DNA of 60,000 nucleotides from Tubiluchus corallicola (GCA_030141605.1 JAQGDQ010002373.1:407921-467920); one strand, 5' to 3'; shown: positions 57,601 to 58,400, counted from the stretch's first letter. Translations and numbers: made by a program. Notes: generated by a model not told the origin, from the sequence alone.

Positions 57601-57824
57601 TTTAAAAAGTTTCAACAAAAGTACATACAGCTCACTCAAAAGTCAAAACAAGTTTAAACCACATAGTAAATATTAATTTTCTAGTCTAAGTCTACCTTGT
57701 ATAATGGTGAAGCTTCGTAAACACAAATACTTGGTTTGGGGATAGGTGGAAGATTTGGAATGCCTGTCAACTGCGTGTTAGGCCTTGGCATACGTGCTTT
57801 TCCGACTGGTGGCATATTGACAAA
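1380..57824 (-). CDS. DNAH3: Axonemal dynein heavy chain, DNAH3-like (5' 45 exons; gene continues beyond left edge)
   Basis: The product is the ATP-driven motor subunit of a single-headed inner dynein arm of motile cilia and flagella; it walks on outer-doublet microtubules. I rebuilt 45 exons on the minus strand, 57824 down to 1380, about 6770 coding bases. Exon joins all keep phase. Seen: tail segments, linker motif [18 protein letters not shown]1 P-loop [16 protein letters not shown] with Walker B CFDEFNR and sensor [13 protein letters not shown]2 P-loop [15 protein letters not shown]3 P-loop GPTGTGKS with VFVDDVNMP. The closest family remembered is DNAH3, for example [32 protein letters not shown] and [20 protein letters not shown]. 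Heavy chains of this group are about 4000 residues, so the window holds a little over half. The start is uncertain: the first ATG in the first recognised exon is at 57815, and an earlier exon may exist. DNAH7 or DNAH12 orthology is less likely. Confidence 0.9.
1607..2534. other. Intron 44, nothing recognised
   Basis: AT-rich, with short unrelated open frames on both strands and no splice-supported coding. Confidence 0.7.
2535..2720 (-). CDS. DNAH3: Dynein exon 44: AAA3 sensor I
   Basis: Encodes [20 protein letters not shown], then [20 protein letters not shown] and [25 protein letters not shown] is the AAA3 sensor loop; F.RH.NII.I..F matches DNAH3. Acceptor TTTACAG, donor AAG|GTATAT. Confidence 0.98.
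3106..3231 (+). repeat. Interspersed repeat pair, copy 1
   Basis: ATGGGCTTGCAAGGCGTTAT, then AAATGCGTTGTCTGGTTCAC and TTTTTATGATCATCATCGAT closely match 12706-12842. No frame; family unknown. Confidence 0.65.
3319..3381 (-). CDS. DNAH3: Dynein exon 43: AAA3 (63 bases)
   Basis: Encodes [20 protein letters not shown] plus V. With its neighbours it reads [16 protein letters not shown], matching the DNAH3 form of the Q..DH..W.D.K motif. Acceptor ATTTAG, donor GTT|GTAAGT. Confidence 0.93.
3382..4748. other. Intron 42, nothing recognised
   Basis: AT-rich non-coding sequence. GGGCTCCTGTACTTGTGAGG near 4593 may be worn transposon sequence but has no partner I could find. Confidence 0.6.
4749..4869 (-). 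CDS. DNAH3: Dynein exon 42: AAA3 Walker B
   Basis: Encodes [20 protein letters not shown], then [20 protein letters not shown]. The Walker B acidic residues in VFVDDVNMP are intact. Acceptor TTACCAG, donor CAG|GTAGCT. Confidence 0.98.
5601..5983. mobile_element. GGGCC/CTAGGC-ended element, copy A
   Basis: It starts GGCTGGATTATGATCTTATG and GTGCCCCTAGGCC, has a C-run at 5919-5931, and ends GGGGCCCTAGGCTGCAACCT then AGAGTAATCCCGTCCTG. The end block recurs in the element at 6657-7048. Both ends carry ..GGATTA../..TAATCC.. in inverted form. Confidence 0.5.
6139..6219 (-). CDS. DNAH3: Dynein exon 41: AAA3
   Basis: Encodes [20 protein letters not shown], then [28 protein letters not shown] is universal. 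Acceptor TTTTTAG, donor GACAG|GTATTG. It is only 81 bases. Confidence 0.97.
6657..7048. mobile_element. GGGCC/CTAGGC-ended element, copy B
   Basis: It starts CGGACCGGATTTTGATTTTG, then GTGAGGCCCCAGCCCC. It ends AGGCCCATGGGCTGCAGCCC, AAAGCCTATG and TTAATCCGGC. The same layout as copy A points to one family with CCGGATT/AATCCGG ends. Confidence 0.5.
7130..7290 (-). CDS. DNAH3: Dynein exon 40: AAA3 Walker A
   Basis: Encodes [20 protein letters not shown], then [28 protein letters not shown] is the AAA3 P-loop, a regulatory nucleotide site in dyneins. Acceptor TTTACAG, donor GAAAA|GTAAGT. Confidence 0.98.
7859..7981 (-). CDS. DNAH3: Dynein exon 39: AAA3 entry
   Basis: Encodes [20 protein letters not shown], then [20 protein letters not shown]. 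The FP..G.V.D..F....G.W..W pattern precedes AAA3 in the DNAH3/7 group. Acceptor CTTTCAG, donor AAA|GTATGT. Confidence 0.94.
7982..9580. other. Intron 38, nothing recognised
   Basis: About 1.6 kb without exon, repeat unit or transposon end that I can support. Confidence 0.6.
9581..9736 (-). CDS. DNAH3: Dynein exon 38: AAA2-AAA3 junction, paired acceptors
   Basis: Encodes [20 protein letters not shown], then [20 protein letters not shown] and [23 protein letters not shown] aligns without gap to DNAH3 when acceptor TTTTCCAG (exon end 9736) is used. A second acceptor, TTTTGCAG, would start the exon 18 bases later in the same phase. Donor AAG|GTGAAA. Confidence 0.93.
9840..10195. repeat. Palindrome-rich ACAATATTGT repeat cluster
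   Basis: Words such as ACAATATTGT, CAATATTGTGACA and ACAACATTGTCACAAC recur in both orientations over about 350 bp, so the region can pair with itself many times. It lies in the intron between exons 37 and 38. Confidence 0.7.
10734..11003 (-). CDS. DNAH3: Dynein exon 37: AAA2 small domain
   Basis: Encodes [20 protein letters not shown], then [20 protein letters not shown] and [20 protein letters not shown], ending TTVNPAQ. LGW.PLKDS and Q.S..HL..S.MRL.S.L match DNAH3. The open frame runs on past the donor CAG|GTATGT, but that extension is intron. Confidence 0.95.
11004..11753. other. Intron 36, nothing recognised
   Basis: Non-coding AT-rich sequence between AAA2 exons. Confidence 0.65.
11754..11885 (-). 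CDS. DNAH3: Dynein exon 36: AAA2
   Basis: Encodes [20 protein letters not shown], then [20 protein letters not shown] and EPAE. LCL.SGEII.M......[16 protein letters not shown] is invariant. Acceptor GCTGTAG, donor GAG|GTACAT. Confidence 0.97.
11886..12505. other. Intron 35, left part, nothing recognised
   Basis: AT-rich sequence; the foldback-type repeat begins only near 12510. Confidence 0.6.
12706..12842 (+). repeat. Interspersed repeat pair, copy 2
   Basis: Matches 3106-3231 with a short insertion (AATGTTGTAAGG). A reverse-complement piece (GTCAAAGGTTAAGTGAACCC) lies at 12522-12541, so the full element may be a foldback from about 12510 to 12842. Confidence 0.6.
13019..13149 (-). CDS. 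DNAH3: Dynein exon 35: AAA2 Walker B
   Basis: Encodes [20 protein letters not shown], then [20 protein letters not shown] and NRK. The AAA2 Walker B-equivalent [14 protein letters not shown] is complete. Acceptor TTTTGCAG, donor AAG|GTATTG. Confidence 0.97.
13942..14016. repeat. (TA)n microsatellite
   Basis: TATATATA runs broken by CTATATATACTA and CAGTAG; it abuts the Tigger-like element and probably gave it its TA target. A few TA units also follow the element at 15005. Confidence 0.9.
14017..15004. mobile_element. Pogo/Tigger-like non-autonomous DNA transposon
   Basis: The ends are CAGTAGTCGCTGCTTAATAG and, read inward from the right, CAGTAGTCACCGCTTAATAG, a 24-bp inverted pair with two mismatches. 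Both flanks are TATA, fitting a TA target site inside an existing (TA)n run. The 988-bp interior has no long frame. CAGTAG ends and TA targets are typical of Tc1/mariner pogo-Tigger elements. Confidence 0.8.
15307..15559 (-). CDS. DNAH3: Dynein exon 34: AAA2 Walker A
   Basis: Encodes [20 protein letters not shown], completing the P-loop with [19 protein letters not shown], and ends [19 protein letters not shown] and HEWTDG. The AAA2 P-loop is complete. LYGCFD.VSHEW is the DNAH3 form. Donor GATG|GTAAGT. Confidence 0.98.
15955..16107 (-). CDS. DNAH3: Dynein exon 33: start of AAA2
   Basis: Encodes [20 protein letters not shown], then [20 protein letters not shown] and [26 protein letters not shown] links AAA1 and AAA2. 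Acceptor TTTTTGAG, donor CAG|GTAACT. Confidence 0.97.
16163..16246. repeat. CA/GCAC-rich simple repeat
   Basis: ACACACATGCATGCACGCAC grading into CACCCACCCACGCACACACA. Plain low-complexity sequence in the intron between exons 32 and 33. Confidence 0.85.
16388..16589 (-). CDS. DNAH3: Dynein exon 32: AAA1 C-terminal part
   Basis: Encodes [20 protein letters not shown], then [20 protein letters not shown] and [35 protein letters not shown] is the AAA1 small domain with sensor II. Acceptor TTCTTCAG, donor CAG|GTTTGA. Confidence 0.98.
16845..16936 (-). CDS. DNAH3: Dynein exon 31: AAA1
   Basis: Encodes [20 protein letters not shown], then [30 protein letters not shown] is canonical. Donor TTTAG|GTATTA; acceptor ATCTAG. 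Confidence 0.97.
16960..17034. repeat. Minisatellite, period 25 bp, three units
   Basis: GGGAAAATAAACATTTGTCT plus GACAT repeats three times with almost no change, in the intron between exons 30 and 31. Confidence 0.9.
17298..17389 (-). CDS. DNAH3: Dynein exon 30: AAA1 sensor I
   Basis: Encodes [20 protein letters not shown], then [27 protein letters not shown] is the AAA1 sensor I region. Acceptor AAACAG, donor AAG|GTAGGA. Confidence 0.97.
17615..17813 (-). CDS. DNAH3: Dynein exon 29: AAA1 Walker B
   Basis: Encodes [20 protein letters not shown], then [20 protein letters not shown] and VLSVIAQQI. Walker B is CFDEFNR with both acidic residues intact. The GLAQAGAW wording is DNAH3-like (DNAH7 has GLLSCGAW, from memory). 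Acceptor CACTAG, donor GAAG|GTATTG. Confidence 0.98.
17971..18079 (-). CDS. DNAH3: Dynein exon 28: AAA1 Walker A
   Basis: Encodes [17 protein letters not shown], then the P-loop [19 protein letters not shown]. This is the main ATP-hydrolysing site of the motor. The residue after KTET is Cys where Thr is usual; the nucleotide-binding Gly, Lys and Thr are all present. Acceptor TTTGCAG, donor CAG|GTCTGT. The upstream intron carries a 20-bp minisatellite. Confidence 0.98.
18091..18360. repeat. Minisatellite, period 20 bp, about 13 units
   Basis: Unit ACTGCTACTTTTCAACGTGC alternates with ACTGTTACTTTTCAATGTAC, giving a 40-bp higher-order period. It lies in the intron just upstream of the AAA1 P-loop exon. 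No unit contains a stop in the plus strand, so it makes a false 147-codon frame. Confidence 0.95.
18576..18774 (-). CDS. DNAH3: Dynein exon 27 (linker to AAA1)
   Basis: Encodes [20 protein letters not shown], then [20 protein letters not shown] and [24 protein letters not shown] immediately precedes the AAA1 P-loop in every dynein heavy chain. Acceptor CGTATAG, donor ATCG|GTTAGT. Confidence 0.97.
19318..19432 (-). CDS. DNAH3: Dynein exon 26 (linker end)
   Basis: Encodes [20 protein letters not shown], then [18 protein letters not shown]. The Q..DIV.LVRG.LS...R.TLGAL..IDVHARD junction is classical. Acceptor TCTCTAG, donor CACG|GTGAGT. Confidence 0.95.
19705..19760. mobile_element. Solo Tigger-type terminus
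   Basis: CAGTAAGCCCTCACTTAACG at 19705 is the classic start of Tigger/pogo elements, preceded by TA. No second end was found nearby, so this is a fragment of a different subfamily. Confidence 0.4.
19901..20047 (-). CDS. DNAH3: Dynein exon 25 (linker end)
   Basis: Encodes [20 protein letters not shown], then [20 protein letters not shown] and [10 protein letters not shown]...WPGQ.VLC.S...WT..V is conserved upstream of AAA1. Acceptor CATACAG, donor GAG|GTAAAG. Confidence 0.95.
20793..20852 (-). CDS. DNAH3: Dynein exon 24 (linker; small)
   Basis: A 60-base exon of 20 codons, [20 protein letters not shown]. The G.VE.WL..VE..M...L pattern follows the INPAAAK end of exon 23, as the family requires. 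Acceptor TTTTTCAG, donor AAG|GTAAAC. It has no long frame of its own and was found by motif and phase. Confidence 0.9.
20932..21107 (+). repeat. Interspersed repeat, copy 1
   Basis: TGCACTGCAAGCC, TACTACTCAACACAGATGTT and GGCTTATTATCAAGGATAAC resemble 53502-53680 in the same order. Diverged. Confidence 0.5.
21431..21632 (-). CDS. DNAH3: Dynein exon 23 (linker)
   Basis: Encodes [20 protein letters not shown], then [16 protein letters not shown] and [48 protein letters not shown] is invariant. The following ISAE.ERV......INPA.A is closest to DNAH3. Acceptor CACTTTAG, donor AAG|GTATTT. Confidence 0.97.
21845..22560 (-). mobile_element. LINE 3' fragment
   Basis: Minus-strand pieces [30 protein letters not shown] and [20 protein letters not shown] follow the order remembered for the region after the RT domain of CR1/RTE-like LINEs (HND.LR......SAS......L..F). 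It ends near 21850 in TTGTTGAAATAAATAG, a typical LINE 3' end. It sits in the intron between exons 22 and 23. Confidence 0.55.
23051..23187 (-). CDS. DNAH3: Dynein exon 22 (linker)
   Basis: Encodes [20 protein letters not shown], then [37 protein letters not shown] spans into exon 23. Acceptor ACGTTAG, donor CCTAG|GTAAGT. Confidence 0.95.
23384..23946. mobile_element. hAT-like non-autonomous element
   Basis: The left end is TAGGGCTGTAATGATACATC and the right end read inward is TAGGCCTGTAATGATACATC, one mismatch in 20. The 563-bp interior has no frame. Such ends resemble hAT-derived short elements. I see no clear 8-bp target duplication. Confidence 0.7.
24496..24621 (-). CDS. DNAH3: Dynein exon 21 (linker)
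   Basis: Encodes [20 protein letters not shown], then [19 protein letters not shown]. The [16 protein letters not shown]...F..VD..W motif is universal. Acceptor TTTTTAG, donor GCG|GTAACT. Confidence 0.96.
25440..25610 (-). CDS. DNAH3: Dynein exon 20 (linker)
   Basis: Encodes [20 protein letters not shown], then [18 protein letters not shown] and ETIESWLI. The VDDIQ.LLDDH....Q.MRGSP..KP stretch is one of the most conserved in dynein linkers. Acceptor TTTTTTAG, donor ATT|GTATGT. Confidence 0.96.
26782..26915 (+). repeat. 134-bp interspersed repeat, copy 1
   Basis: ATTGCCATGTGCTAAGTGTG, TTTTTACATTAGTATGGCTG and GGTGATTAGCTGGCATTCTT recur at 28693-28826 in the same orientation with few differences. 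Confidence 0.8.
27138..27252 (-). CDS. DNAH3: Dynein exon 19 (linker)
   Basis: Encodes [20 protein letters not shown], then [30 protein letters not shown] is invariant in linkers. Acceptor AATTTCAG, donor ACA|GTATGT. Confidence 0.95.
27552..27669 (-). CDS. DNAH3: Dynein exon 18 (linker)
   Basis: Encodes [20 protein letters not shown], then [21 protein letters not shown] is a hallmark of the dynein linker (DHC_N2). Acceptor TTTGCAG, donor GATAA|GTGAGT. Confidence 0.95.
27670..28692. other. Intron 17, left part
   Basis: It holds CATAGT repeats (28305-28325) and a minus-strand B-box-like block (CTGGGTTTTAGTCCTGG near 28040-28056) that may be a worn tRNA-derived repeat. No exon. Confidence 0.5.
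28693..28826 (+). repeat. 134-bp interspersed repeat, copy 2
   Basis: Direct copy of 26782-26915, both in introns around exon 18. Family unknown. Confidence 0.8.
29108..29293 (-). CDS. DNAH3: Dynein exon 17 (linker)
   Basis: Encodes [20 protein letters not shown], then [20 protein letters not shown]. It ends in the CNPG start of the CNPGLKARHW motif. Acceptor TTTGCAG, donor CCTG|GTAATT. This is the region between the PYEQLW and NPGL motifs. Confidence 0.93.
29960..30191 (-). CDS. DNAH3: Dynein exon 16 (linker region)
   Basis: Begins [20 protein letters not shown], continues [20 protein letters not shown] and [14 protein letters not shown], and ends WLNG across the donor ATG|GTGAGC. The NxEExLLxW.....P.L......PYEQLW motif is conserved in axonemal heavy chains. 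Confidence 0.94.
30541..30664. repeat. TA/CATA/GTAT compound microsatellite
   Basis: Long TATATG, TACATACATACA and TATATATA stretches; any open frames here (IYIYIY) are artefacts. Confidence 0.9.
31128..31318 (-). CDS. DNAH3: Dynein exon 15 (end of tail, start of linker region)
   Basis: Encodes [20 protein letters not shown], then [15 protein letters not shown]; the second half looks coiled-coil (heptad-like A/L/E/Q spacing). L N...LWPERI..IF is the standard dynein motif. Acceptor TTTTAG, donor GAG|GTTTGT. Confidence 0.93.
31806..31896 (-). CDS. DNAH3: Dynein exon 14 (tail), two possible acceptors
   Basis: Encodes [20 protein letters not shown], then MFLMDYAIL. Acceptor GATTATAG gives this start. 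A second acceptor, GTTTCAG, at 31873-31874 would remove eight codons without changing phase. Family alignment (..SKTVT.F.L.D....A...L.FLLDYA) favours the longer form. Confidence 0.88.
31897..32887. other. Intron 13, left part, nothing recognised
   Basis: About 1 kb of AT-rich sequence up to the second Tigger-like copy. Confidence 0.6.
32888..33815. mobile_element. Second Tigger-like copy, inverted
   Basis: The right end read inward is CTGTAGGCGCCGCTTAATAG and the interior (CGACCCAGTTAGCC, GGTCTTTAATGAATTTTAG) matches the 14.0-kb element in reverse. The left end (GTGACGGTTAATAGACTC) is worn. The right flank is TA. Confidence 0.75.
34433..34970. mobile_element. Third Tigger-like copy, internally deleted
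   Basis: It begins TAGTAGGTGCCGCTTAAAAG, contains CCCAATTAACTGACGGATTC and TTAAATGAATTTTAGAAACG as in the 14-kb copy, and ends GGATACTG before TA. It is about 540 bp, half the full length. Confidence 0.7.
35290..35372 (+). repeat. tRNA-like SINE head
   Basis: GGGCTGTGTGGTTTAATAGT resembles an A box region and GGTTCAAAGTCCA fits a B box 30-40 bases on. It does not fold into a full cloverleaf by eye, so it is read as a tRNA-derived short repeat rather than a tRNA gene. Confidence 0.45.
35487..35580 (-). CDS. DNAH3: Dynein exon 13 (tail)
   Basis: Encodes [20 protein letters not shown], then [11 protein letters not shown]. The EY..I..........P.TTEEL..L motif is highly diagnostic of axonemal heavy chains. 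Acceptor ATTTAG, donor GTG|GTATGT. Confidence 0.93.
36201..36379 (-). CDS. DNAH3: Dynein exon 12 (tail)
   Basis: Encodes [16 protein letters not shown], then [20 protein letters not shown] and EETRALNRK. Acceptor GATTATAG, donor CGCAA|GTACGT. The pattern is L...A..LC/VN..L..RA...K..L, common to DNAH tails just before the SxEYE exon. Confidence 0.9.
36421..36584 (-). mobile_element. Telomere-like inverted-repeat element, copy 1
   Basis: It begins AGTTTACAAGTCTCCATACA and ends GTGGGGAATTGTAAACTCCT. The interior is degenerate TTAGGG (GGGTTAGGGTTAGGGTTAGG) plus GATAGGATTGG variants. It is the reverse orientation of copies 3 and 4. Confidence 0.75.
36622..36779 (-). mobile_element. Telomere-like inverted-repeat element, copy 2 (tandem duplicate)
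   Basis: Almost identical to copy 1 and placed 201 bp downstream in the same orientation with shared flanking sequence, so it arose by tandem duplication of the whole segment. It has one TTAGGG unit fewer. Confidence 0.8.
36970..37075 (-). CDS. DNAH3: Dynein exon 11 (tail), apparent GC donor
   Basis: Encodes [20 protein letters not shown], then [15 protein letters not shown]. Acceptor TTTTAG. The only phase-compatible 3' end is CGACAG|GCGAGT, a GC donor. The nearby GT (GCGA|GTATGA) would put a stop in exon 12. With the GC donor the frame reads [15 protein letters not shown], as expected. Confidence 0.88.
37076..38041. other. Intron 10, left part, nothing recognised
   Basis: AT-rich; ACAATAATAACAATAATAAT near 37915 is simple repeat. 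The rest of this 4.7-kb intron holds the foldback, the LINE and a TGAGCATT element. Confidence 0.6.
38042..38354. repeat. Foldback repeat
   Basis: TGGCTTTTATTCAGACACAA on the left arm is matched by the reverse complement of TGTGTCTGAATAAAAGCCAT on the right arm (about 38331-38350). The arms are about 35 bp, 250 bp apart. Confidence 0.55.
38700..40975 (-). mobile_element. Degenerate LINE (non-LTR retrotransposon), 3' part
   Basis: The minus strand is A-rich. Around 39.64-39.90 kb it encodes a reverse transcriptase core: [18 protein letters not shown], then [16 protein letters not shown], where FIDD stands for the catalytic (Y/F)xDD box. Upstream pieces near 40.2 kb read [20 protein letters not shown], the block before RT motif 2. 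Downstream, 38.8-39.1 kb, is a C-terminal segment with [16 protein letters not shown], a zinc-knuckle-like motif, then stops near 38790. Many stops show it is dead. The 5' end is truncated. Confidence 0.7.
39638..39901 (-). pseudogene. LINE reverse transcriptase core fragment
   Basis: An 87-codon open piece holds the RQG block and the FIDDV catalytic block, followed by [20 protein letters not shown]. Residue spacing between RQG and IDD fits LINE reverse transcriptases. Flanking frames are broken. Confidence 0.7.
41378..41762 (-). mobile_element. Small TGAGCATT-ended element, unoccupied copy
   Basis: It starts TGAGCATTCTCTACCAGAAG and is rich in GAATTCGAATCG-type words at both ends. In reverse orientation it matches 43784-44300, including AATTTAGCTGNNATTTCTGTGCAT, but lacks the 147-bp insert found there. 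It ends about 14 bases from the exon 10 donor. Confidence 0.7.
41777..41916 (-). CDS. DNAH3: Dynein exon 10 (tail)
   Basis: Encodes [20 protein letters not shown], then [15 protein letters not shown]. The PRVE.QLFPE junction with exon 9 and the F..NR.GPKKY junction with exon 11 are both family features. Donor AAAAAA|GTATGT. A small inverted-repeat element ends about 14 bases downstream of the donor. Confidence 0.92.
42153..42332 (-). CDS. DNAH3: Dynein exon 9 (tail)
   Basis: Sixty codons starting [17 protein letters not shown], with [20 protein letters not shown] in the middle and ending SGEHLPR. Acceptor AATGCAG, donor AGA|GTAAGA. FxPSxxxCxxxIxxxFxxII is the conserved tail pattern. Confidence 0.92.
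43119..43314 (-). CDS. DNAH3: Dynein exon 8 (tail)
   Basis: Encodes [16 protein letters not shown], then [19 protein letters not shown] and [12 protein letters not shown]. The FF.C..SLMS.QLR motif is a strong DNAH3/7 tail signature. Acceptor TTTCAG, donor CAA|GTAATG. It follows an 8.3-kb intron loaded with transposons. Confidence 0.92.
43518..43675. mobile_element. Short pogo-like element remnant
   Basis: It begins CAGTAAAACCTCCTTATAAC after TA and ends near ATAATGCCAATTTTTTCAG. It contains several TTATAATGC/TTATAACAC words. The start resembles pogo-like termini; assignment is tentative. Confidence 0.35.
43784..44300 (+). mobile_element. Small TGAGCATT-ended element carrying a nested insert
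   Basis: It begins TGAGCATTGAATTTG and ends AGAATGCTCA. Both halves match the 41.4-kb copy in reverse orientation. It is interrupted at 43928-44074 by the telomere-like element. Confidence 0.7.
43928..44074 (+). mobile_element. Telomere-like inverted-repeat element, copy 3 (nested)
   Basis: The left end is GGAAGGAGTTTAAAATTCCC and the right end, read inward, is GGACACAGGGGTTTACAATT. The inner arm TTCCCCACACAA is perfect on both sides. The middle is degenerate CCCTAA repeats (ACCCTAACCCTAACCC). Comparison with the empty relative at 41.4 kb sets the boundaries. Confidence 0.75.
44731..44802 (-). repeat. tRNA-like sequence or SINE head
   Basis: On the minus strand TTAGCGCACCTGGCAGACCA gives an A-box-like block and GGTTCAAATCCCGACTGG a near-perfect B box. 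The acceptor stem halves do not pair, so it is probably a decayed tRNA or SINE. Confidence 0.45.
45474..46040 (-). pseudogene. Decayed transposase-like gene
   Basis: The minus-strand frames read [15 protein letters not shown], then (frameshift) [12 protein letters not shown], then (frameshift) [52 protein letters not shown] and [13 protein letters not shown]. From memory this resembles an unnamed transposase-like family frequent in fish and invertebrate genomes (pattern ..HG..LMSVLT.., YVDRDC, LDIWH.MRR.A, FEWD..D...LR.AK...L, LHCRR.TR). The central YVDRDC aspartate is Asn here, and there are at least two frameshifts, so it is dead. The family assignment rests on memory only. Confidence 0.45.
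46041..48597. other. Intron 7, middle part, unrecognised
   Basis: It has no dynein exon. A minus-strand frame at 47728-47874 ([20 protein letters not shown], then [20 protein letters not shown]) looks protein-like and may belong to the decayed transposase-like element to its left, but I cannot place it. Confidence 0.4.
48598..48960 (+). mobile_element. Second copia-related fragment upstream of the 5' LTR
   Basis: AAATTTTTAAGGCGGCGGGA at about 48604, followed by AACTACAAAAATC, closely matches 49160-49190 inside the copia element (its gag start). The rest, translated as [14 protein letters not shown], is not recognised. It is probably a broken related copy. Confidence 0.5.
48986..49105 (+). 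repeat. Copia 5' LTR (120 bp)
   Basis: Starts TGTTAATTGTATTTGATG and ends TGTGTTATCAGTTTTCA, then TGGCAGCAGAGAG, a plausible primer site. It matches 50733-50859 nearly throughout. Such short LTRs are unusual but known. Confidence 0.8.
49291..49638 (+). pseudogene. Copia gag fused to protease tail by internal deletion
   Basis: The first half ([20 protein letters not shown], then [20 protein letters not shown]) is copia gag. The second half ([31 protein letters not shown]) is the C-terminal part of the aspartic protease. The zinc knuckle and protease active site that should lie between are gone, so an in-frame deletion joined them. The upstream gag start (from the ATG at 49105, [11 protein letters not shown]) is interrupted by two stops. 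Confidence 0.8.
49881..49921 (+). repeat. Small tandem duplication inside copia RT
   Basis: GGATATCAAAACTGCTTT occurs twice in direct succession. It is a local duplication within the coding remnant. Confidence 0.7.
50321..50414 (+). repeat. 47-bp tandem duplication in copia 3' coding remnant
   Basis: The segment starting GAAAAGGATTACTAGCTGAT at 50321 recurs at 50368 with no visible change, so it is a recent duplication inside an older decayed element. Confidence 0.85.
50733..50859 (+). repeat. Copia 3' LTR (127 bp)
   Basis: Starts TGTTAACTGTATTTGATG and ends TGTGTTATCAGTTTTCA. It differs from the 5' copy by several substitutions and a short indel near the TGTCAG segment, consistent with an old insertion. 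Confidence 0.8.
50860..51608. other. Intron 7, upstream part, nothing recognised
   Basis: Non-coding between the copia 3' LTR and exon 7. Confidence 0.6.
51609..51734 (-). CDS. DNAH3: Dynein exon 7 (tail)
   Basis: Encodes [20 protein letters not shown], then [20 protein letters not shown]. Acceptor AATTGTAG, donor CGGA|GTATGA. Joined to exon 8 it reads [14 protein letters not shown], matching the usual tail order. It is only 42 codons and was found by looking for the segment missing between exons 6 and 8. Confidence 0.85.
52638..52757 (-). CDS. DNAH3: Dynein exon 6 (tail)
   Basis: Encodes [20 protein letters not shown] and [10 protein letters not shown]. The APVPWH..Y..SK segment is a conserved tail landmark of the DNAH3/7 group. 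Acceptor TTTCAG, donor AAAA|GTAAGT. Confidence 0.88.
53502..53680 (+). repeat. Interspersed repeat, copy 2
   Basis: TGCACTGCAAGCTGGAACCC, ACTCAACGAGATATTTGTAG and CTCATTATCAAGGAAGTCC parallel 20932-21107. A further worn relative (TTACTCAACGAGATGTTTAT) is at 43429. Confidence 0.5.
53816..53891 (-). CDS. DNAH3: Dynein exon 5 (tail)
   Basis: A 76-base exon encoding [19 protein letters not shown] and then PIPFPDR across the junction. Acceptor GAATTAG, donor GACAG|GTATTA. Its phase (2 + 24 codons + 2) fits both neighbours. Confidence 0.85.
54313..54502 (-). CDS. DNAH3: Dynein exon 4 (tail)
   Basis: It begins [20 protein letters not shown] and ends YKFSVKKAI, with donor ATAG|GTAATC. The RYxYYIN..G start and the SVKKAI-VDYILMD junction into exon 5 are typical of DNAH3/7-group tails. 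The length is 63 codons plus one base. Confidence 0.85.
54605..54627. repeat. (TA)n microsatellite
   Basis: Eleven or more TA units in the intron between exons 3 and 4. Confidence 0.9.
54808..54928 (-). CDS. DNAH3: Dynein exon 3 (tail)
   Basis: The frame is [19 protein letters not shown] through [12 protein letters not shown]. Acceptor TTTGCAG, donor GAG|GTTTGT, 1 + 40 codons. The MSPVLQ..I segment followed by a tyrosine-rich exon is the pattern remembered in the extreme N-terminal part of DNAH3/7. Confidence 0.75.
55420..55606 (+). mobile_element. Telomere-like inverted-repeat element, copy 4
   Basis: It begins AGGAGTTTACAATTCCCC and ends GTGAGGAATTGTAAAA. The interior is strongly diverged CCCTAA/CCTAACC repeat over about 110 bp. 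It lies in the intron between exons 2 and 3. Confidence 0.7.
55761..56032 (-). CDS. DNAH3: Dynein exon 2 (N-terminal basic region)
   Basis: Acceptor TTTTACAG, then frame [20 protein letters not shown], ending in a lysine/arginine-rich run ([14 protein letters not shown]). No GT donor in the required phase is available; the join to exon 3 needs GAAAG|GCATGT, a GC donor. With that join the frame continues [14 protein letters not shown]. An internal Met at 56017 is an alternative start if exon 1 is not used. Poor conservation is expected here. Confidence 0.6.
56033..57695. other. Intron 1
   Basis: About 1.66 kb; apart from TATAGTATAG-type low complexity near 56080 and the worn tRNA-like piece near 57300 I see nothing. 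Confidence 0.55.
57296..57366 (+). repeat. tRNA-like sequence, worn
   Basis: TTTAGTGGTTTATGGCACTT followed by ATAGTTCAAAACTAGACG resembles A and B boxes of a tRNA-derived repeat. Weak. Confidence 0.3.
57696..57824 (-). CDS. DNAH3: Dynein exon 1 (first recognised; N-terminus)
   Basis: This is a proline-rich N-terminal segment ([14 protein letters not shown], then [20 protein letters not shown]). The donor AAG|GTAGAC follows 57696. Two acceptors, TTATAG and TTGCAG, lie six bases apart, so the exon may instead begin at 57830. An ATG at 57815 could be the start codon. Proline-rich, unstructured N-termini are normal in this family. There is little to align here, so this is the least certain exon; its support is a good donor and a phase match to exon 2. 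Confidence 0.55.
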
Positions 57825-57922
57825 CTGCAACTATAAATTTCAGATTTTCAAATGCACAGTACATATACGCTTCATATATATATATATTCATTTTGCTATT
57901 TCTCTACCAGTCCTCTACCCAC

Positions 57923-57954
57923 CCCTCTCTCTCTCTCTCTCTCTATCTCTCTCC
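57923..57954. repeat. (CT)n microsatellite
   Basis: CTCTCTCT run with one TATC break, about 100 bases upstream of the first recognised dynein exon. On the minus strand this is a GA-rich stretch, which could sit in a promoter or 5' UTR, but nothing shows that. Confidence 0.85.
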
Positions 57955-58085
57955 CTGTTCCACTTTTGTTCTCTCCCTCTGATCTTTGACATGTGAAGAT
58001 TATTAAAGCATGTTTCCATTAATAATTCCAGAATCTAAAATTAGTTTTGAAAATTTTGAGCTAATATTATGAGCACTCTGCACAG

Positions 58086-58400
58086 CAGTGGCGTGCAGTC
58101 CATACATGCCATGCAAGCACTGCATGCCTTCTAATTTCCAAAAATTATTACGATGTAAAAAGCACTTGTAAATATTTATAATAATTAACTATTATTGCTA
58201 ATATTTATCATAATAATATTTTGCACCCATATTGTATTATAACGTCGGTAGGCTATAGGTTTTGCGAAACCATTACATTACGCAGCAAAGCAGCTGTAAG
58301 CATTCACGGCATTTTCCAACTCAACGTCTGAAATCAGACTCAATACAATTTCGGACGGGGCGCATGAAGACGTGGCTTAATCGGAAATTGTCCAATCACA
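58086..58400. mobile_element. Possible DNA transposon terminus
   Basis: CAGTGGCGTGCAGTCCATAC at 58086 followed by ATGCCATGCAAGCACTGCAT looks like the CAGTGGCGT-type start of a DNA transposon. No matching far end was recognised. Confidence 0.3.
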
